Shown: piece by piece, positions 1-12,305 of the stretch | Position numbering within the stretch: the stretch's first letter is position 1 | Layout of the letters: each line of letters begins with the position of its first letter | NCBI GenBank assembly: GCA_032622095.1 | Contig: CP136063.1 | Coordinates: forward strand, 145,815,379 to 145,879,378 | DNA from: Siphonodentalium dalli | Taxonomy: Eukaryota; Mollusca; Scaphopoda; Gadilida; Siphonodentaliidae | DNA: 64,000 nt | Direction: 5' to 3' | Made by a program: the position numbers and the translations under genes | Notes under the pieces: model-generated | Told to the model about the DNA's origin: nothing | Database searches by the model: none | The model's input: the letters and a program-made list of their open reading frames with translations, nothing else

Positions 1-1559
1 CCTTCAGCAGTAATAAGCCGTAGTTTTTAGTAATAATTTGAAGGATTAGTTGTTTTAACGGAATTCTGAGGCGGTGCGGTGCATTCATGTAACCAATATA
101 TTTTATATTATAATTTATATTTATGGCTAATAATATGATCTTGGTGGTGTTACCATTTCTGACTATGGTTTTCTTGTTTTAACTGTGGGTTGAAATGACT
201 TCAATTTGTTATTCCACGCGATATGAATAGCCATGCAAGGGGCGAATCCAACATCCCGAGATGAGGGCCCCGGGCTTTTTTTCGCCATGCAGAGCAAACA
301 ATTTCTATGACATTTTGTATCAGAGTGTCGGAAAATATCTCGCCCGACACCAAGTTTTGGGCGCCAAAGTTTCAACACTGAATATTTCTATCAAAAAATA
401 AATATAACAATTCTAAAAGTGGAGTCAAAATTTAGACAATTCCATCTATATGTAAAGAACAAATAAATGATAAACATGATTCGTCTACAGTGCACTCTAG
501 GTTATACAATGTAGTCCAATCAACGCTCGAACTATAAAACGCACTGGCGGCAGTATCATCGTAAAGAGATTATCTAAAGGCACATACGCCATACTACTAT
601 GGTATACGGTACATGTACCGTATACATAGTATATTTTCGAATTATTATAGAAATACATTGCTGGTTCGTTTTCAATGGTAGATATGCATGGCATTTAAAA
701 TTGGTTATATCTTCCATCACATGTTGTGCCACCTTATTTGAACAAATGTATGACAACAAGACATCTCTATGTCATGACAAATACGCATCTGCCATTGCTT
801 AATAAAAGAAAAGTCACGAGTCCTTCAAAACGTCGGTTTCCATGTGTCGTTATCGTCATTAGTCAGTTGATTGACTGAACATATAATTATTCATAACCCA
901 AACATTTACACAACAGATATTAATCTACATACTCTATTTTAATTAACATTATGGATGCAACCAGAATGTAGATGAATAGGGGATTGGAATACTAGTTAAT
1001 CAGTTCGGTGTTAGATATTTTTTTGTGAAAAACTGTGTTTATATTAATAAAACGAGTACATGAGTGGAGTGTGATCGGACCACCCGTTTGGCTTGTATTG
1101 ATGACTTATTTTGCTGGTGTATCATGAAGCTGATAGCTATTAGATGTAAAACTGAAAAAATCATCATGGTCAATGGAGGAATTAAGTGGTTGGATAGATG
1201 CATTGTATTGCCAACCGAAACACTTCTATACTTGTACTGTCTAGAAGCCATGATTTTGCGATTATTCATTCGGAATTAAAAAATATTCTCCCATGCACCA
1301 ACCCAAACCATAGGCGACCTGGTGATTCCGGGGGCTTATTCCATGGGCATGTCCGGCGTGCCCAGATAATTCACTACCATTTGCAGACTTTCAGAAAATA
1401 AGTTCACTGTTCAAAGAAGCTTTGATCTTCCATCACTAAACCTCCATAGTATATCGTAATTGTGCTGAATGTTATTGCTGAATGTTATTGTCACTCGTCC
1501 CATATAGGACTAATATAAAGCAATATAAACTTGGCCCAGAACACAGGAAAAAGCGTCGT
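1..1559. other. Intronic sequence of the Scribble-like gene, no exon seen
   Basis: This stretch lies downstream of the fourth coding exon of the minus-strand LRR gene and should be intron. I looked on the minus strand for the next leucine-rich repeat exon and found none, so exon 5 probably lies beyond the left edge. The open frames here are short and resemble nothing I know. Confidence 0.5.
602..625. repeat. 24-bp perfect palindrome
   Basis: A perfect inverted repeat centred on GGTACATGTACC. The flanks CTATG and ATAG nearly extend it on both sides, with one base missing on the right. Function is unknown; it may be a hairpin or an expanded TACATGTA word. Confidence 0.6.
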
Positions 1560-1574
1560 TTTGAATGTAGTATA

Positions 1575-1739
1575 TGCAAAATTTCCCAGACCCCCATCTA
1601 GGAGAGGGGGGTTAATTCCCCCCCTCTCGTGCTCTCCCCCATTCACCGATTCGCGGCTTGGCTGATGCTACGCATCATATCTACAACAATATATAGCCCC
1701 CCCCCCCCCCCACTTTCAAAATTTCTGGATCCGCCACTG
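1575..1739. mobile_element. hAT-like terminal fragment (one end)
   Basis: The segment ends in a sequence whose complement starts CAGTGGCGGATCCAG, which resembles hAT-type termini. It contains C and G runs and a CCCCCCTC-rich hairpin-like stretch. The opposite end and a target duplication were not found, so this is a tentative remnant. Confidence 0.3.
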
Positions 1740-2440
1740 AATCTATTTCGTATCCACGCGATTGAACCAATAACTTCATATTACATGGGATATATCGGAC
1801 AGGTGTATTGCCATGCTTATATATAATCATACCATACTGTTTGCACAATGCCAATAACTTCTTTTTAGGTTGTTACAACTGCGTTTTACATTCAATACTA
1901 TAGTTGTATTGTGTACGTTTATTATGCATATGCATATAGCGCTTAGATACTAGAATGTTTTGGGGTTTTTTGACAATCGGTAAAAGCCAATGTTCAACTG
2001 CGAGGTACGATTAATATCCGATGGGCTATTATTGGCTGATTCTGATTATCGGAACATTACTACACAAATCGCTACCAATAACATGCTGCAATCTATGTTC
2101 ACATCCGATAAATTCGCTATGGTTCTTTGTTTTTGTTTTTTAAACAACCACAAAGGATATAAAATAATGAAATAAATTGCAGCTAAATGTATTTTAACAC
2201 AATATGTTTTGTCTTAACAATTATGATGTGTTTGGTTATTATGCATAGCTACCCGAGAAATGATGTGAATGCAAAATAGTCATCTCCAGCCATTCAAAGT
2301 ATAATTTTAATTTACATCTTTCCTAGTTTTTCCAAGTTTCCTAGTACCGATCAACTTCAATTTTGTAAGAAGCACTTTGAACTGGATGACAACCACATTG
2401 CCTTCTTTTGGTCCGTGGATATTATGCAGGTTAAACATAC

Positions 2441-2530
2441 CTCCCAATATCAGGGGGAATTCTGGATAATGATATGTCATTCAACCCCAAATGAGTGAGG
2501 TTGCGTAGCTGCATCACTCCATCAGGAGAC
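2441..2530 (-). CDS. SCRIB-like: Scribble-like LAP protein, coding exon 4
   Basis: Read on the minus strand, the exon follows a TTTTCCACAG acceptor and ends before a GTATGT donor. With the split codon from exon 3 it gives an LRR segment containing QLRNLTHLGLNDISLSRIPP and ending DIG. This is the expected continuation of the Scribble/LRRC1 LRR array, where the family has a DGxxQLxxLxxLxLNDxSL block. The exon is 90 bp; it starts by completing the Arg codon split after exon 3 and ends two bases into a codon. The next exon is outside the window. Intron 3 is only 271 bp. Confidence 0.88.
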
Positions 2531-2801
2531 CTGTGGAAAAAAATTATATGGTAGACCGAAATAGATAACAACTTTCAAATTTGGCTCAGAGATACATGTA
2601 ACTCCCAGTCAAGTCACCAAAACTAGTTTATATTATAGCCGATTTACATGCACTATTAATCTGCTCTGGATGTAAAATGATATATAACATTCATTGAAAT
2701 ATGGTAATCCTGTTACACAAGATTATATACCCTATGCATCTAAATTAAAATACTGCAGCAGACTGCAATACAACTGTTTGATAGATATTAACTATACTCA
2801 C

Positions 2802-2880
2802 CGAACAATGGGGTTGCTACTTAGGTCAAGAACTTGGAGGTTTTTACAAAATTTTATCTTTTCAGGAACTTCACCAATAT
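2802..2880 (-). CDS. SCRIB-like: Scribble-like LAP protein, coding exon 3
   Basis: The exon is bounded by acceptor CTAATTTCAG and donor GTGAGTATAG on the minus strand. It is 79 bp and completes the Asp codon split after exon 2, then encodes IGEVPEKIKFCKNLQVLDLS followed by SNPIV and a split Arg. The block VPExIKFCKxLQ...NP matches the second and third LRRs of Scribble/LRRC1 proteins. Phase is maintained exactly with exons 2 and 4, which is strong evidence for a real spliced gene. Position 2 of the LRR motif 'SSN' replaces the more usual 'SGN' of the family. Confidence 0.9.
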
Positions 2881-3789
2881 CTGAAATTAGATAGGTTTTA
2901 TAGTTTTATCCTCATTTCACCTGCTAGGTCACATCATGACGTTGTCAGATATTCCGGTGGAGGAAAGACCACACAGAGGGTTAGTTTCCCCAAGGAAATC
3001 AGAATCTATTAGGATTTGAACCAGCTTCACCAGAGCTGCATGATTTATAATAGCCTAATGCACCTTACTGACTGGCAGGGTTGGTAATTTTTTTAATTGT
3101 TTATTTTTTAAATAAATCAAAATAATTGATTTATTTGATTTAAATCAAGATTTATTTTATTAAAATTGTTTTCTTCAAATTTTTTTTCTAAATGTTGTGA
3201 AAATATGTAATTGTGCAACTTCTCTGATAAAGGAAGGTCCTAAAATTATTATATCCAAGGTTGGATTAATCAAAATTATATGATTGTATTATTATTTATT
3301 ATTTTTTGTATACCAATCAAACACCCAAATATCATGGCAGTACAGGATATAGTGACCATGTGGGTTCCAATGTTGTGATATCTGGAAAGGTAGACCTGTG
3401 CTTAAACTTTTACTAAAAATTTAGTCAATTTTAGCTAAAAACTGAATATATTATCAATCACGTTTTCTCTTTGGTGACCTGAGGAAATAATCAAAACATA
3501 TATCAAGTAACGGACTCTAAACAGTTTAGATAGCAGAGTTGCAAATATGTACAATGCAGTAGGCCTGTGCAATATTGTCCCAAAAAATATTGCGATATTA
3601 TGGTGACAACACAATGATAAACATTGTTATTGCGATATTATTTTGGTATATAACAATCGGTATTAAGTACAATGTATAATATGTGCAATATTTCATGAAT
3701 AAAGTTCCATCTTTGCACAATACATCCCTACATGTGCGTTTTATTTAAGATTTGTGGGCCATGAGAGGTCGAGTAAATATGTAATTATG

Positions 3790-3937
3790 TACAGTAATGC
3801 TCTAAGTAATCGACTTCTTAACCACAGCAGAATTACATGTGTATGGGTAACTTTTCAGGACTTAGTCGGAAATATGGCTTGTTGCCATTCATTGGAAAGC
3901 TCTCGGGGAGAGCTTTCCAATGAATGGCAATAAGCAG
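3790..3937. mobile_element. Palindromic MITE, truncated right arm
   Basis: The left arm (TACAGTAATGCTCTAA..., then a block containing TTTCAGGACTTAGTCGG) matches the arm of the complete hairpin element at 8136-8352. Only the first part of the opposite arm remains, from the GGAAAGCTCTC/GAGAGCTTTCC turn to about 3937. Confidence 0.7.
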
Positions 3938-4814
3938 TTATATACGTCACTGGCACTCTTTTGACCTTGTTGGAGAATCTACACACAGAACTTTCCACGC
4001 CCCGAGCAAGCTCTGACAATTTTACTATTTTCTCAAATAAATACATTTTTTCTCTTATATTTTATTTTGGAAAAAGTTGTAAATAGTCGCACGTACCAGC
4101 CCATCAGTGTTACTCGTGTTGAATGGGAAATAACTCTATTGCTCCATCACTGATTGTTGTCATTTCTCTTTTGCAAATTTTGGCTACAATTAGCAATCAG
4201 GCCACGAGGAAAGCATGATTGACAGCCAGATACACAAAAATGTCCGTGGATGGGACGTACTGCCTTGGGCCTGTTCCATCGAAGTTGGACAACTCTATAT
4301 CCGTAGGGTCACGTGGTTATACAAACCGGAAATTGAAAGTGAACTCGTATATTCAACGCATTTTGACATGTTTAATCCCGAAAATTTCTTTTTGTGTGTT
4401 TTAAATTGGCATACTAACTACCAACATTAAGCTAGTAAATAATACCTCAAGAAATAAGACATTTGGGGTGCTTGCAGATATCTTGGAGATGTGTTACTGA
4501 CTATACTGTTTTGAAATTTTCCCCCAAATTGCCAAACGGCCCCAGTAATTTATACCTAGTGGAAAGCCTGTCATATAATAGGGATATAATCATTATTCAT
4601 TAATCATATAATGTGGCCCACATGCATTATCAGATCTCTTAAAATTTTTGTGATAGGGCGCCCATAACTGAAGTTATGCCGATTTTAATTTCCATCATAG
4701 ATTATGCATTCTAAATAGTTAATGTTCCCTCATGTGACGTCACATTTGACAAATTTCATAAACAAGAACTATGCTGGGCGTGCAAAATACGCCCTCTCTT
4801 GGGTCGGCGGAAAC

Positions 4815-5590
4815 TGGTAAAAAAAGGGGCATAACTCTGGTAAAAATTGGCGGACGGAACTCAAATTTGAACTTGACCTGTGTTTTGGTGGGAGAAAGTA
4901 ATATACCAAATTATCATTGAATCCGATAAGCTCTAGTAAAGTTATCATCCGGACAACAAATTTCAGGGATTTTCTAAGTCAAATTACGTCAAATAAGGGG
5001 CATAACTCCGGTGAAAATTGGCGGACGGAACCCAAATTCGAACTTGAGCTGTCTTTTCTCCTAATAAACCCACATACCAAATTTGATTGAAATCGGTTCA
5101 CTCTAACTATTAAAGTTATCATCCGGACAACAAATTTCAGGGATTTTCTAAGTCAAATTACGTCAAAAAAGGGGCCATAACTCTCGCAAAAATTATCGGA
5201 TTAAAACGAAATTCGGACTTGAGCTGTATTTCGATATATGTAAACGGGTTTTGCGTATAAACATTCCAAAATCGAGTTATCATCCGGAAACCAAAAAACA
5301 TAAGAAAAACTGAATTTTCAGAGTCGAAAAAGGGGCATAACTCTGCCAAAAATGGTCGGACAGAACCCAAGTTCGAACTTGACCTGTGTTTTGGTGGGAG
5401 AAAGTAATATACCAAATTTGGATTCATTCCGATAAACTATACTAAAGTTATCATCCGGACAACAAATTTCAAGGATTTTCTAAGTCAAAAAACGTCAAAT
5501 AAGGGGCATAACTCCGGTGAAAATTGGCGGGCGGAACCCAAATTCGAACTTGAACTTACTTTTCGGCTAATAAACCCACATACCAATGAC
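4815..5590 (+). repeat. Tandem array, ~170-bp unit with GGGGCATAACTC
   Basis: At least five units start near 4827, 4997, 5172, 5332 and 5504, a spacing of 160-175 bp. Each contains GGGGCATAACTC (one copy reads GGGGCCATAACTC), a (C/A)GGA(C/A)GGAAC-like block, ACATACCAAATT and AAAGTTATCATCCGGACAAC. Related sequence recurs at 13570-13925 and 19385-19746, so this is a dispersed family with local amplification. No coding content is supported. Confidence 0.8.
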
Positions 5591-5800
5591 AGCCATGTTT
5601 TTTAATGAATTTCAGAAAATATTAATGGCTTCCATCTAAAGGCCACCCCGAAGATCCATATGATGTTTGGTGACGATTGAATGAGAATGTCTTCTGTGGG
5701 GTGTGCCAAAGGATTTAGTAATGCAAAGAGTAAAATCAAAGATGGCTGTCAGCAGCCATGTTTTTCATAGAAAATTGTGACAGGTTGATTAAAACCGTAT
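5590..5800 (+). repeat. Fragment of the 'AAGATGGCTG' ~170-bp repeat family
   Basis: Contains TCAAAGATGGCTGTCAGCAGCCATGTTTTTC, split here as AAAGATGGCTGTC and GCAGCCATGTTTT, plus the GATCCATATGATGTTTGGTGACGAT block. It is the same family as the arrays at 9330-9895 and 12770-13330. Confidence 0.65.
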
Positions 5801-6200
5801 TGGTGACAATCCACTAGCATCATGTATGTTTAGCTAATTAGCTAATTAATTAAGCTAATTAGCTTATTATAACATGATGTTTTATCTATTGTTATTTATA
5901 TTTTATTTGGTACTTTATTGAATAAATTTTAATTAATCAATAATGAGTTGGTTGTACTTCGACAACATCCTCAATACATTCCGATCGTACTCGTAGTGCG
6001 ATTTTCTATAAACCGGACGCCTCTTTAAACCGAATAGAAGGGCTGGTCCGAAGGGTGTTCGGTATGGAGAGCTTTTAGCTTAATGATTGAGTAACAAGTT
6101 CATCACCAACAAATACCACGATGACAACACCAGTAGTAACCCATATATGTGTAGGGACTTGCTGAGCAACTTATTTTGATACCGGTATGAATCCTCAAAC

Positions 6201-6865
6201 TAGAGGTGCCACAATTATAGATTTTGATAATCGATAATCGGTCGTCAATAATCGATTATAATCCGTATTATAAGAAGTATTCTGTAATATGGCCTATTGG
6301 CTGGGTGTTGGTTAAAAAACTCGGCTGATGTAATTTTTACGTTAATAAGGTGCACCATAAACCACCAGTAATGACTAATGAGCACAATGTATTCAATACC
6401 AGCACATTTCTCGGCGATGTCATGGTTATAATGATTGTGAGTTCATTAGAACGAACATAGCCATTAATTTCAGTGATATGAATAGCCAAACATACAAACA
6501 ATATAAAAGTAGGAATGCATGACAGACCACCGGCGGTTCCTAAAAAAAGGAATCTAATGTTACGGAAACTATAAGTTTCAGCAAACTTTCAAAGTGTGGA
6601 TAACAATCACAAAGGTGCCCCGTCCAGAAATTTCAGGACACAGAATAAGTTTCTCATGTTGTCAGAATTTCTCTGATGCACGATCAAAGGTTGTTAAACC
6701 TTCGGTTGTAGATTAAACTGTGTAAAACAAACACGGTATTCAATAACACCCGGCAATTTCCGACGTCCGAAATAAATAACAGAGATTAATCGACGACGGA
6801 AATGGTAATCGATTATCGGCTTTATCAACGATTCATCGATTATACGATTAATCGTGGCACCCCTA
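6201..6865. mobile_element. hAT-type MITE, 665 bp, with near-perfect 8-bp TSD
   Basis: The element starts TAGAGGTGCCACAATTAT and ends in the inverted form ATTAATCGTGGCACCCCTA. The flanks are CCTCAAAC (6193-6200) and CATCAAAC (6866-6873), 7 of 8 bases identical, as expected for a hAT target duplication. The interior has no intact ORF and matches the other two copies (20078-21192 and 21668-22526) in reverse orientation, including the AGGAATGCATGACAGACC block. Confidence 0.82.
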
Positions 6866-7008
6866 CATCAAACTTCAAGATGAAAAGTGGAAGAAAAGAA
6901 AACGTCTAGTCTAGCCAAAGATAAAGTTATGCACAATGTGCTTGTTTCTATTTTTATGTGCAACCATAGCCAGGGACAAGCATATTGGTATAGCACAAAG
7001 AAGTCACT

Positions 7009-7270
7009 TACAGTAATGCCCGAAATAATCGTGTAATTTTTTTCAGGATTTAGTCGGACATATGGCTTGTTGCCATTCATCGGAAAACTCTCTTCCCCCC
7101 CCCCCCCCACGGCATACAGTAATGCCCTAAATAATTGACTCCTTAACAACAGCAGGCTATTTTTTCAAGATGAATGGCAACAAACCATATTTCCAACTAA
7201 ATCCTGAAAAATTACCCATAATTCTGATGTGGTTAAGGAGTCGATTATTTAGGGCATTACTGTATGCCTC
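7009..7270. mobile_element. Two overlapping hairpin-MITE fragments
   Basis: 7009-7098 is a left arm (ACAGTAATGCCCGAAATAATCG ... GGATTTAGTCGGACATATGG) followed by a C-run. 7125-7270 includes both a TACAGTAATGCCCTAAATAA start and a long right arm ending TTTAGGGCATTACTGTA. Both belong to the family of the complete hairpin at 8136-8352 but are rearranged. Confidence 0.6.
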
Positions 7271-8135
7271 GGGGGAAAAAAGAGAGAGTAGTGACATAAT
7301 TGAGGTTGGGATGCCTCCCTCTAGGCTGGTCCCTGACCATGGGAGAGCTCAATGGGACATGTTTCAATTATTAACTCTAATGGTCTCTAGATAATTAGGT
7401 GTTATAGTCGGTACAATGCGGCATTATGATAAGGTTAATAAGAGCTGTTCTGGGCTCTCACATACCATACAATCATTCATGACCTACAGACTTGACAATT
7501 GGGTTAAATTGCGGTATATTTCAAAAGAGGATGACAAAATATGTCAATTTATTTTAGCCAGTATACTTGTACAGTATTATAAGTGAGAGTGTGTACAGAT
7601 GGGCTGGTATAGCATGGTACAAGGCGAGGTTGGAACACCATGGGTGCCAAATTTATATCTAATAGATAGATACACTGAATTTGAGTATTATCACAGCTTG
7701 TACAAAGTCTGTCTATGATTCAGGTAAAGACTAAGGTTGGCCGCATTGTTCCCTTATGTGGCAGTTGTGTAGAAACTGTTTTTGTGCCGACAAGGATTGT
7801 TTGACATGTTCATGCATAAACTGCATTGCATGACATTAATACATCGATAAATCATTACACAACAGGTCTTAAAATCTGACGAGAATAAGAACCATGATTC
7901 TAGTTTTGATTCTAGTAAAAAGTCTTGATTCCCTGTAGAAACGCTATGTTTTTATTCTTGTAAAATTTGATGGATTTTAAGGCATGCACCCTTACAGATA
8001 AATTTGAAGTGCAATGGTCAGGAATGTCAAAGTGATCTAATGTGAGTACAGTAGTACATGTAATAGTATGGTATACAGATGTGCTGGGGTGTTACTATCC
8101 ATTCTGGAAAAGGGTCGCACAAATACAGGCTTTAT

Positions 8136-8352
8136 TCAGTGATGCTCTAATTAATCGACCTCTTAGTCACAGCAGAATTATGGGTAACTTTTCAGGATTT
8201 AGTCGGAAATATGGCTTGTTGCCATTCATCGAAAAGCTCTCGCCGGGAGCTTTCCAATGAATGGCAACAAGCCATATTTCCGACTAAATCCTGAAAAGTT
8301 ACCCATAATTCTGCTGTGGTTAAGAGGTCGATTAATTAGAGCATTACTGTAT
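8136..8352. mobile_element. Near-perfect palindromic (hairpin) MITE, ~217 bp
   Basis: The two halves are reverse complements over about 100 bp each. They share the blocks ATGCTCTAATTAATCGACC, CACAGCAGAATTATGGGTAA, GGATTTAGTCGGAAATATGG and TTGCCATTCAT. The centre is at about 8233-8240 (CTCTCGCCGGGAGCTT). It has no coding capacity. Such a sequence would extrude a cruciform or fold as RNA. Related damaged copies lie at 3790-3937 and 7009-7270. Confidence 0.85.
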
Positions 8353-8933
8353 ACTGACAGAGCACATCATCTAAGGTGGAGGATATAAGAGGAGCTACCA
8401 CTCATGTTGGTAGGGGTCTAGGAGGGCCTGCTCCACAACAATTTTGAAATTATAGTGGTAAAAGTTGCTCTCGGGTGGATTCTGAAGACCTACATGTAAA
8501 GAGGTTGCACCATTGGTGCTGGGTTACCCACATTGTGACAAATTGAAATATGGGCAAAACAAAATGTGATGAACGATCAAAGTACTTGACAATGAAAACT
8601 TGTAATACCTTACACTGAATATAAACAAATCCGTTCAATTGGAGTAAACATGTAATTATGGGAACAATATTCACCTTGCCCAAAATGTGAGAATGGATGC
8701 AATTTCGAATGTACGGTATATACATGTGAATAAGTTTGGAGTTTGATTGTCAAATGTCTATTAGGTACGGATCGAAATCCAAAATATTCAGATAAACAAA
8801 GAGGGACAAACTCTAGAACTGAAAATGTGAATGTCAATGAACCCTCTCTTAAAAGTCCTCCTGATGCCAAATGTGCATACAAAACTTCCTTGGATATGTT
8901 TAATAAATTCAAAGAACATAATCAATACTGTTA

Positions 8934-9056
<123 letters not shown>

Positions 9057-9329
9057 CTAAAAGAGAAAAAAATAGAATATGGAGCACAGGTACCTCTACA
9101 TGTATAAGATGATCCACATCAGGCATACAGATTAGAGACACAAATGCATATCAGTATTTTTAAGTCAGAGATTTGATACCATACATCCTGTCAATATTAA
9201 ACACAATTCACATAGATACATAAATGCAAGTATCAATGACACTGTACATGTACATGGTAGCTAAACTTGGAGAGGGGATAATGTCATGCATTACAGCCAA
9301 TGGAGTGATAAGGAATGATTAAATGTTTG

Positions 9330-9895
9330 AGGAACAATAGAGGTGATCCAAAAATTCACATGAAGTTTGGTGATGATTGTATCAGGATGTGCACTGTATG
9401 ACGTGCAAAGGGATATAGTCATGCAAAGAGTAACATCCAAGATGGCTGCCAGTTACCATGTTGTTAACAAAATTCAGAAACATTAGATAGCTCCCATCTA
9501 GAGGTCACCCGAAGACCCGTATGAAGTTTGGTGATGATTGGATCAGGCATGTACATGTACACACACCATACATGTAGGGTGTACCAAATGATTTAGTCAT
9601 GCAAAGAGTAAAATCACAGATGGCTGCCAGTGGCCATGTCTTTCACGAATTTCCGAAAAATTTGGATAGCTTCCATCGAGAACTCACCCTGATGATCCAT
9701 ATGAAGTTTGGTGACCATCGGATGAGGGATGCAGCCTATAGGGTAAGCCAGCAGGATTTAGTCTGACATGTAGAGTAAAATCCAAGATGGTCACTGTCGG
9801 CCATGTTTTTCAATAAAATTCAAATATATTTCATGGCTCCATCTAGTGGTCACCAAAAGATCCATATGAAGTTTGGAGACTTAATTGGGCCCCTT
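9330..9895 (+). repeat. Tandem array, ~170-bp 'AAGATGGCTGCCAG' unit
   Basis: Three to four units, each with GTCATGCAAAGAGTAA, an (A/C)CAAGATGG(C/T)(T/C)G block, GGCCATGTTTTTCA, TTCCATC.AGA.. .CACC and GATCCATATGAAGTTTGG. Periodicity is about 165-190 bp. Each unit contains an AAGATGGC motif similar to the core of a YY1 site. Confidence 0.75.
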
Positions 9896-10003
9896 TTACT
9901 ATCCCCACAAATGGTTAATTGTATGGTAATTCTATGATTACTTATTTATTTATTAACTACTAACAAGTCCTATAAAATAGAGAAAGTGTCGCTCAACTTG
10001 GGG

Positions 10004-10992
10004 TAGTCCAAGTCTGCTTGTACTAAAACCAGCTAAGATATTGATATAGCGAGATGCTAGTTTTAGTATGAGAACATCCCTGTACATGTAGGCTTTATAT
10101 GACATGAGTTATGCACAGGGTTGGTGGTGGGAATTGTAGTCGATTTTACCTAACAAATTAATACCTGAAGCTACCGGGGTATATATATCGGGAAGAGTGA
10201 CATCTTATGGTCATAATGGTGCATAATAATCTAACTTCATGTTAAATTACACATAGAATATTCTGGTTTGTTAGGACTAACATTGGTTTGTTTTAACTGA
10301 AAGCCAAAGTGTTCTGTAATAGTGTACTTGGCTAAGTTCGTCTTCTGTGTCATCAATCGAGTACAACTATCAGAATCGAGTGCACCCTTATTCAAACATT
10401 GTGTCCTGTTAATATATTCCATCACTATTAAGTGTTGATTTTTATTGTAAGTGGTCCTATATTACTTATTAGTTAAACATTTCTTACACGGAACGTCTTG
10501 CGATAGATATATATGCTATTTTTAATTTACAAATTACCCGGCATACATGATAGAATTAATTTAGGCAAGAAAATCGAGAAAAAACTCCAGAGAAAACCTT
10601 CAACACTCAGATAACCTGCAGTAAGAATAGAATTAATTTACCTTTAGATTGCTAGAATATTTTCGCCGTAATATGCCGATGTCACTTCATGAGGTCAATT
10701 GATTTTTAATACTTTTAAAAATAGATAATCACAGTTGTAATTGTCTTTTTTCACATTATATTACCGCCTTCAATTGACCATTGAACAAATATCGTGTCTT
10801 CTACTGAATAAACCCATTTATTATCGCAATTGTTACATGTATATTTGATTACATTTAATTGTGGTTTTATGTGAGCTGGGCACTAACGCATAACTAATGT
10901 CATATAAAGCCTATAGGGATGTTCTCGTACTGAAACTAGCATCTTGCTCTACCAATATCTTAGCTGGTTTTATTACCAGCAAACTTGGACTA
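10004..10992. mobile_element. Inverted-repeat DNA element, 989 bp, 9-bp flanking direct repeat
   Basis: The termini are TAGTCCAAGTCTGCTTGTA on the left and, complemented, TAGTCCAAGTTTGCTGGTA on the right. The terminal inverted repeats extend about 110 bp and include AAAACCAGCTAAGATATTG and GAACATCCCTGTACATGTAG-like blocks. Both sides are flanked by AACTTGGGG (9995-10003 and 10993-11001). A 9-bp duplication fits Mutator-like elements; hAT elements usually give 8 bp. No transposase ORF is present, so it is non-autonomous. Confidence 0.72.
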
Positions 10993-11787
10993 AACTTGGG
11001 GAGGCATTAATTTTATGCTGAGCAGTCAATACTAGTTGAATGATAAAGAATAAGAAAAGTCAAAACGTATCAGTGAAGGGTTTGCATAGAGTATATGTAG
11101 ATGAAATAAATGTTGTCTAGGCCTAACAAAAAAATACGTTTGTTTCCGCTAACAAGCTGAAAAAAATTAGGGTAGGTAGGTAGGCTTAACTTCTTTTTTT
11201 TTGGTTAACTTTTTTTTTTTCAGTATCTTTAAAAATAAGTGTATAATACTTGTCAATAACCCAAACTATGCACTTCTAAGCCCCAATCATGTTAACCCAG
11301 ATGACAGAGAAACTATAAACTCCAATTCAATCTTACATATGCTTTAATATTTACATATATACTAGTCTATATACTAATATAGTCTTTGATAATCCTAATA
11401 TTTCCCATATGGTCTGGCGACAACTGGAGTCAGTCCAGCACCACTGCACTGTTCACATATTGGAGTGACCGTCTTGTACCGATCTCTTAATGATGGCTTC
11501 AGAACACCACCTTCTCCTCCACATTCAGTGAAGGATCTAGGTATTTTTTGAGGACACCTGTTTTTGGGCAATGATATGCCAAAGGCATAACCTGAAGGCC
11601 TGAGCGGAGGAAGGTTTGGAAGGGGTGACCCCCCCCCCCCCCTGCTGATGGTGGGGGTTCTCACCCTGGAAATTTTTTGAAAATCCATTGCATTTAGAGC
11701 TAATCTAGGGCAGAGTCAGTATTTAGAATTTTACTGAGAGGTCAATTTGATCAAGTTTCTCAAACATAACTTTGGAAATTTTTTATA

Positions 11788-12305
11788 CCCCTTTAAAAAA
11801 AAAAGGGGGGTATACTGTTTTGCACCTGTCCGTCCATGCGTCCATCCATACGTCCGTCCGATGTCTGTTCATGTCATAACTTGAACAGTAGTACTTGGAT
11901 CTCAATGAAATTACGTATGGATGTTCACTACTATGAGGACATTAAATAGAGGGTTCCATCGTTTTGTTCGGATTTTCCATTCTAGAGTGTTTCATCTTTG
12001 TTTATCTGGAAATGTTGGCTGTTTGGTCCATCCGACGTCTGTTCTGAGGTCATAACTTGAACAGTAATGCTCAGATCTCAATGAAATTTTGTATGGATGT
12101 TCACCACTATGAGGACATTTAATGGCACATTCAACTGTTTTGTTTTTTGTTTTATAGTTATTCATCTTTGTTTACATGAAAATGCTGATTTTTTGGGTCC
12201 ATCTGTCTGAGTATAGCAATCATAAACTTGTTATAGATATGCCCACATCAGGCGGTATGCGCTAAGAGGGTATGCACCGGACGACAGTCGATCTCTTGTT
12301 TTATA
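11788..12305. mobile_element. Insertion nested in left arm of fold-back A
   Basis: The right arm (complement of about 14520-14590) reads straight through GGAAATTTTTATATACATG...TGGATTGG, while the left arm is split here by about 518 bp. Both junctions end in TTTTATA, a candidate 7-bp duplication. The insert begins CCCCTTT-A(n)-AGGGGGG and contains GTCCGTCCATGCGTCC and two units of TCATAACTTGAACAGTA...CTCAATGAAAT. It belongs to a dispersed repeat and has no coding content. Confidence 0.6.
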
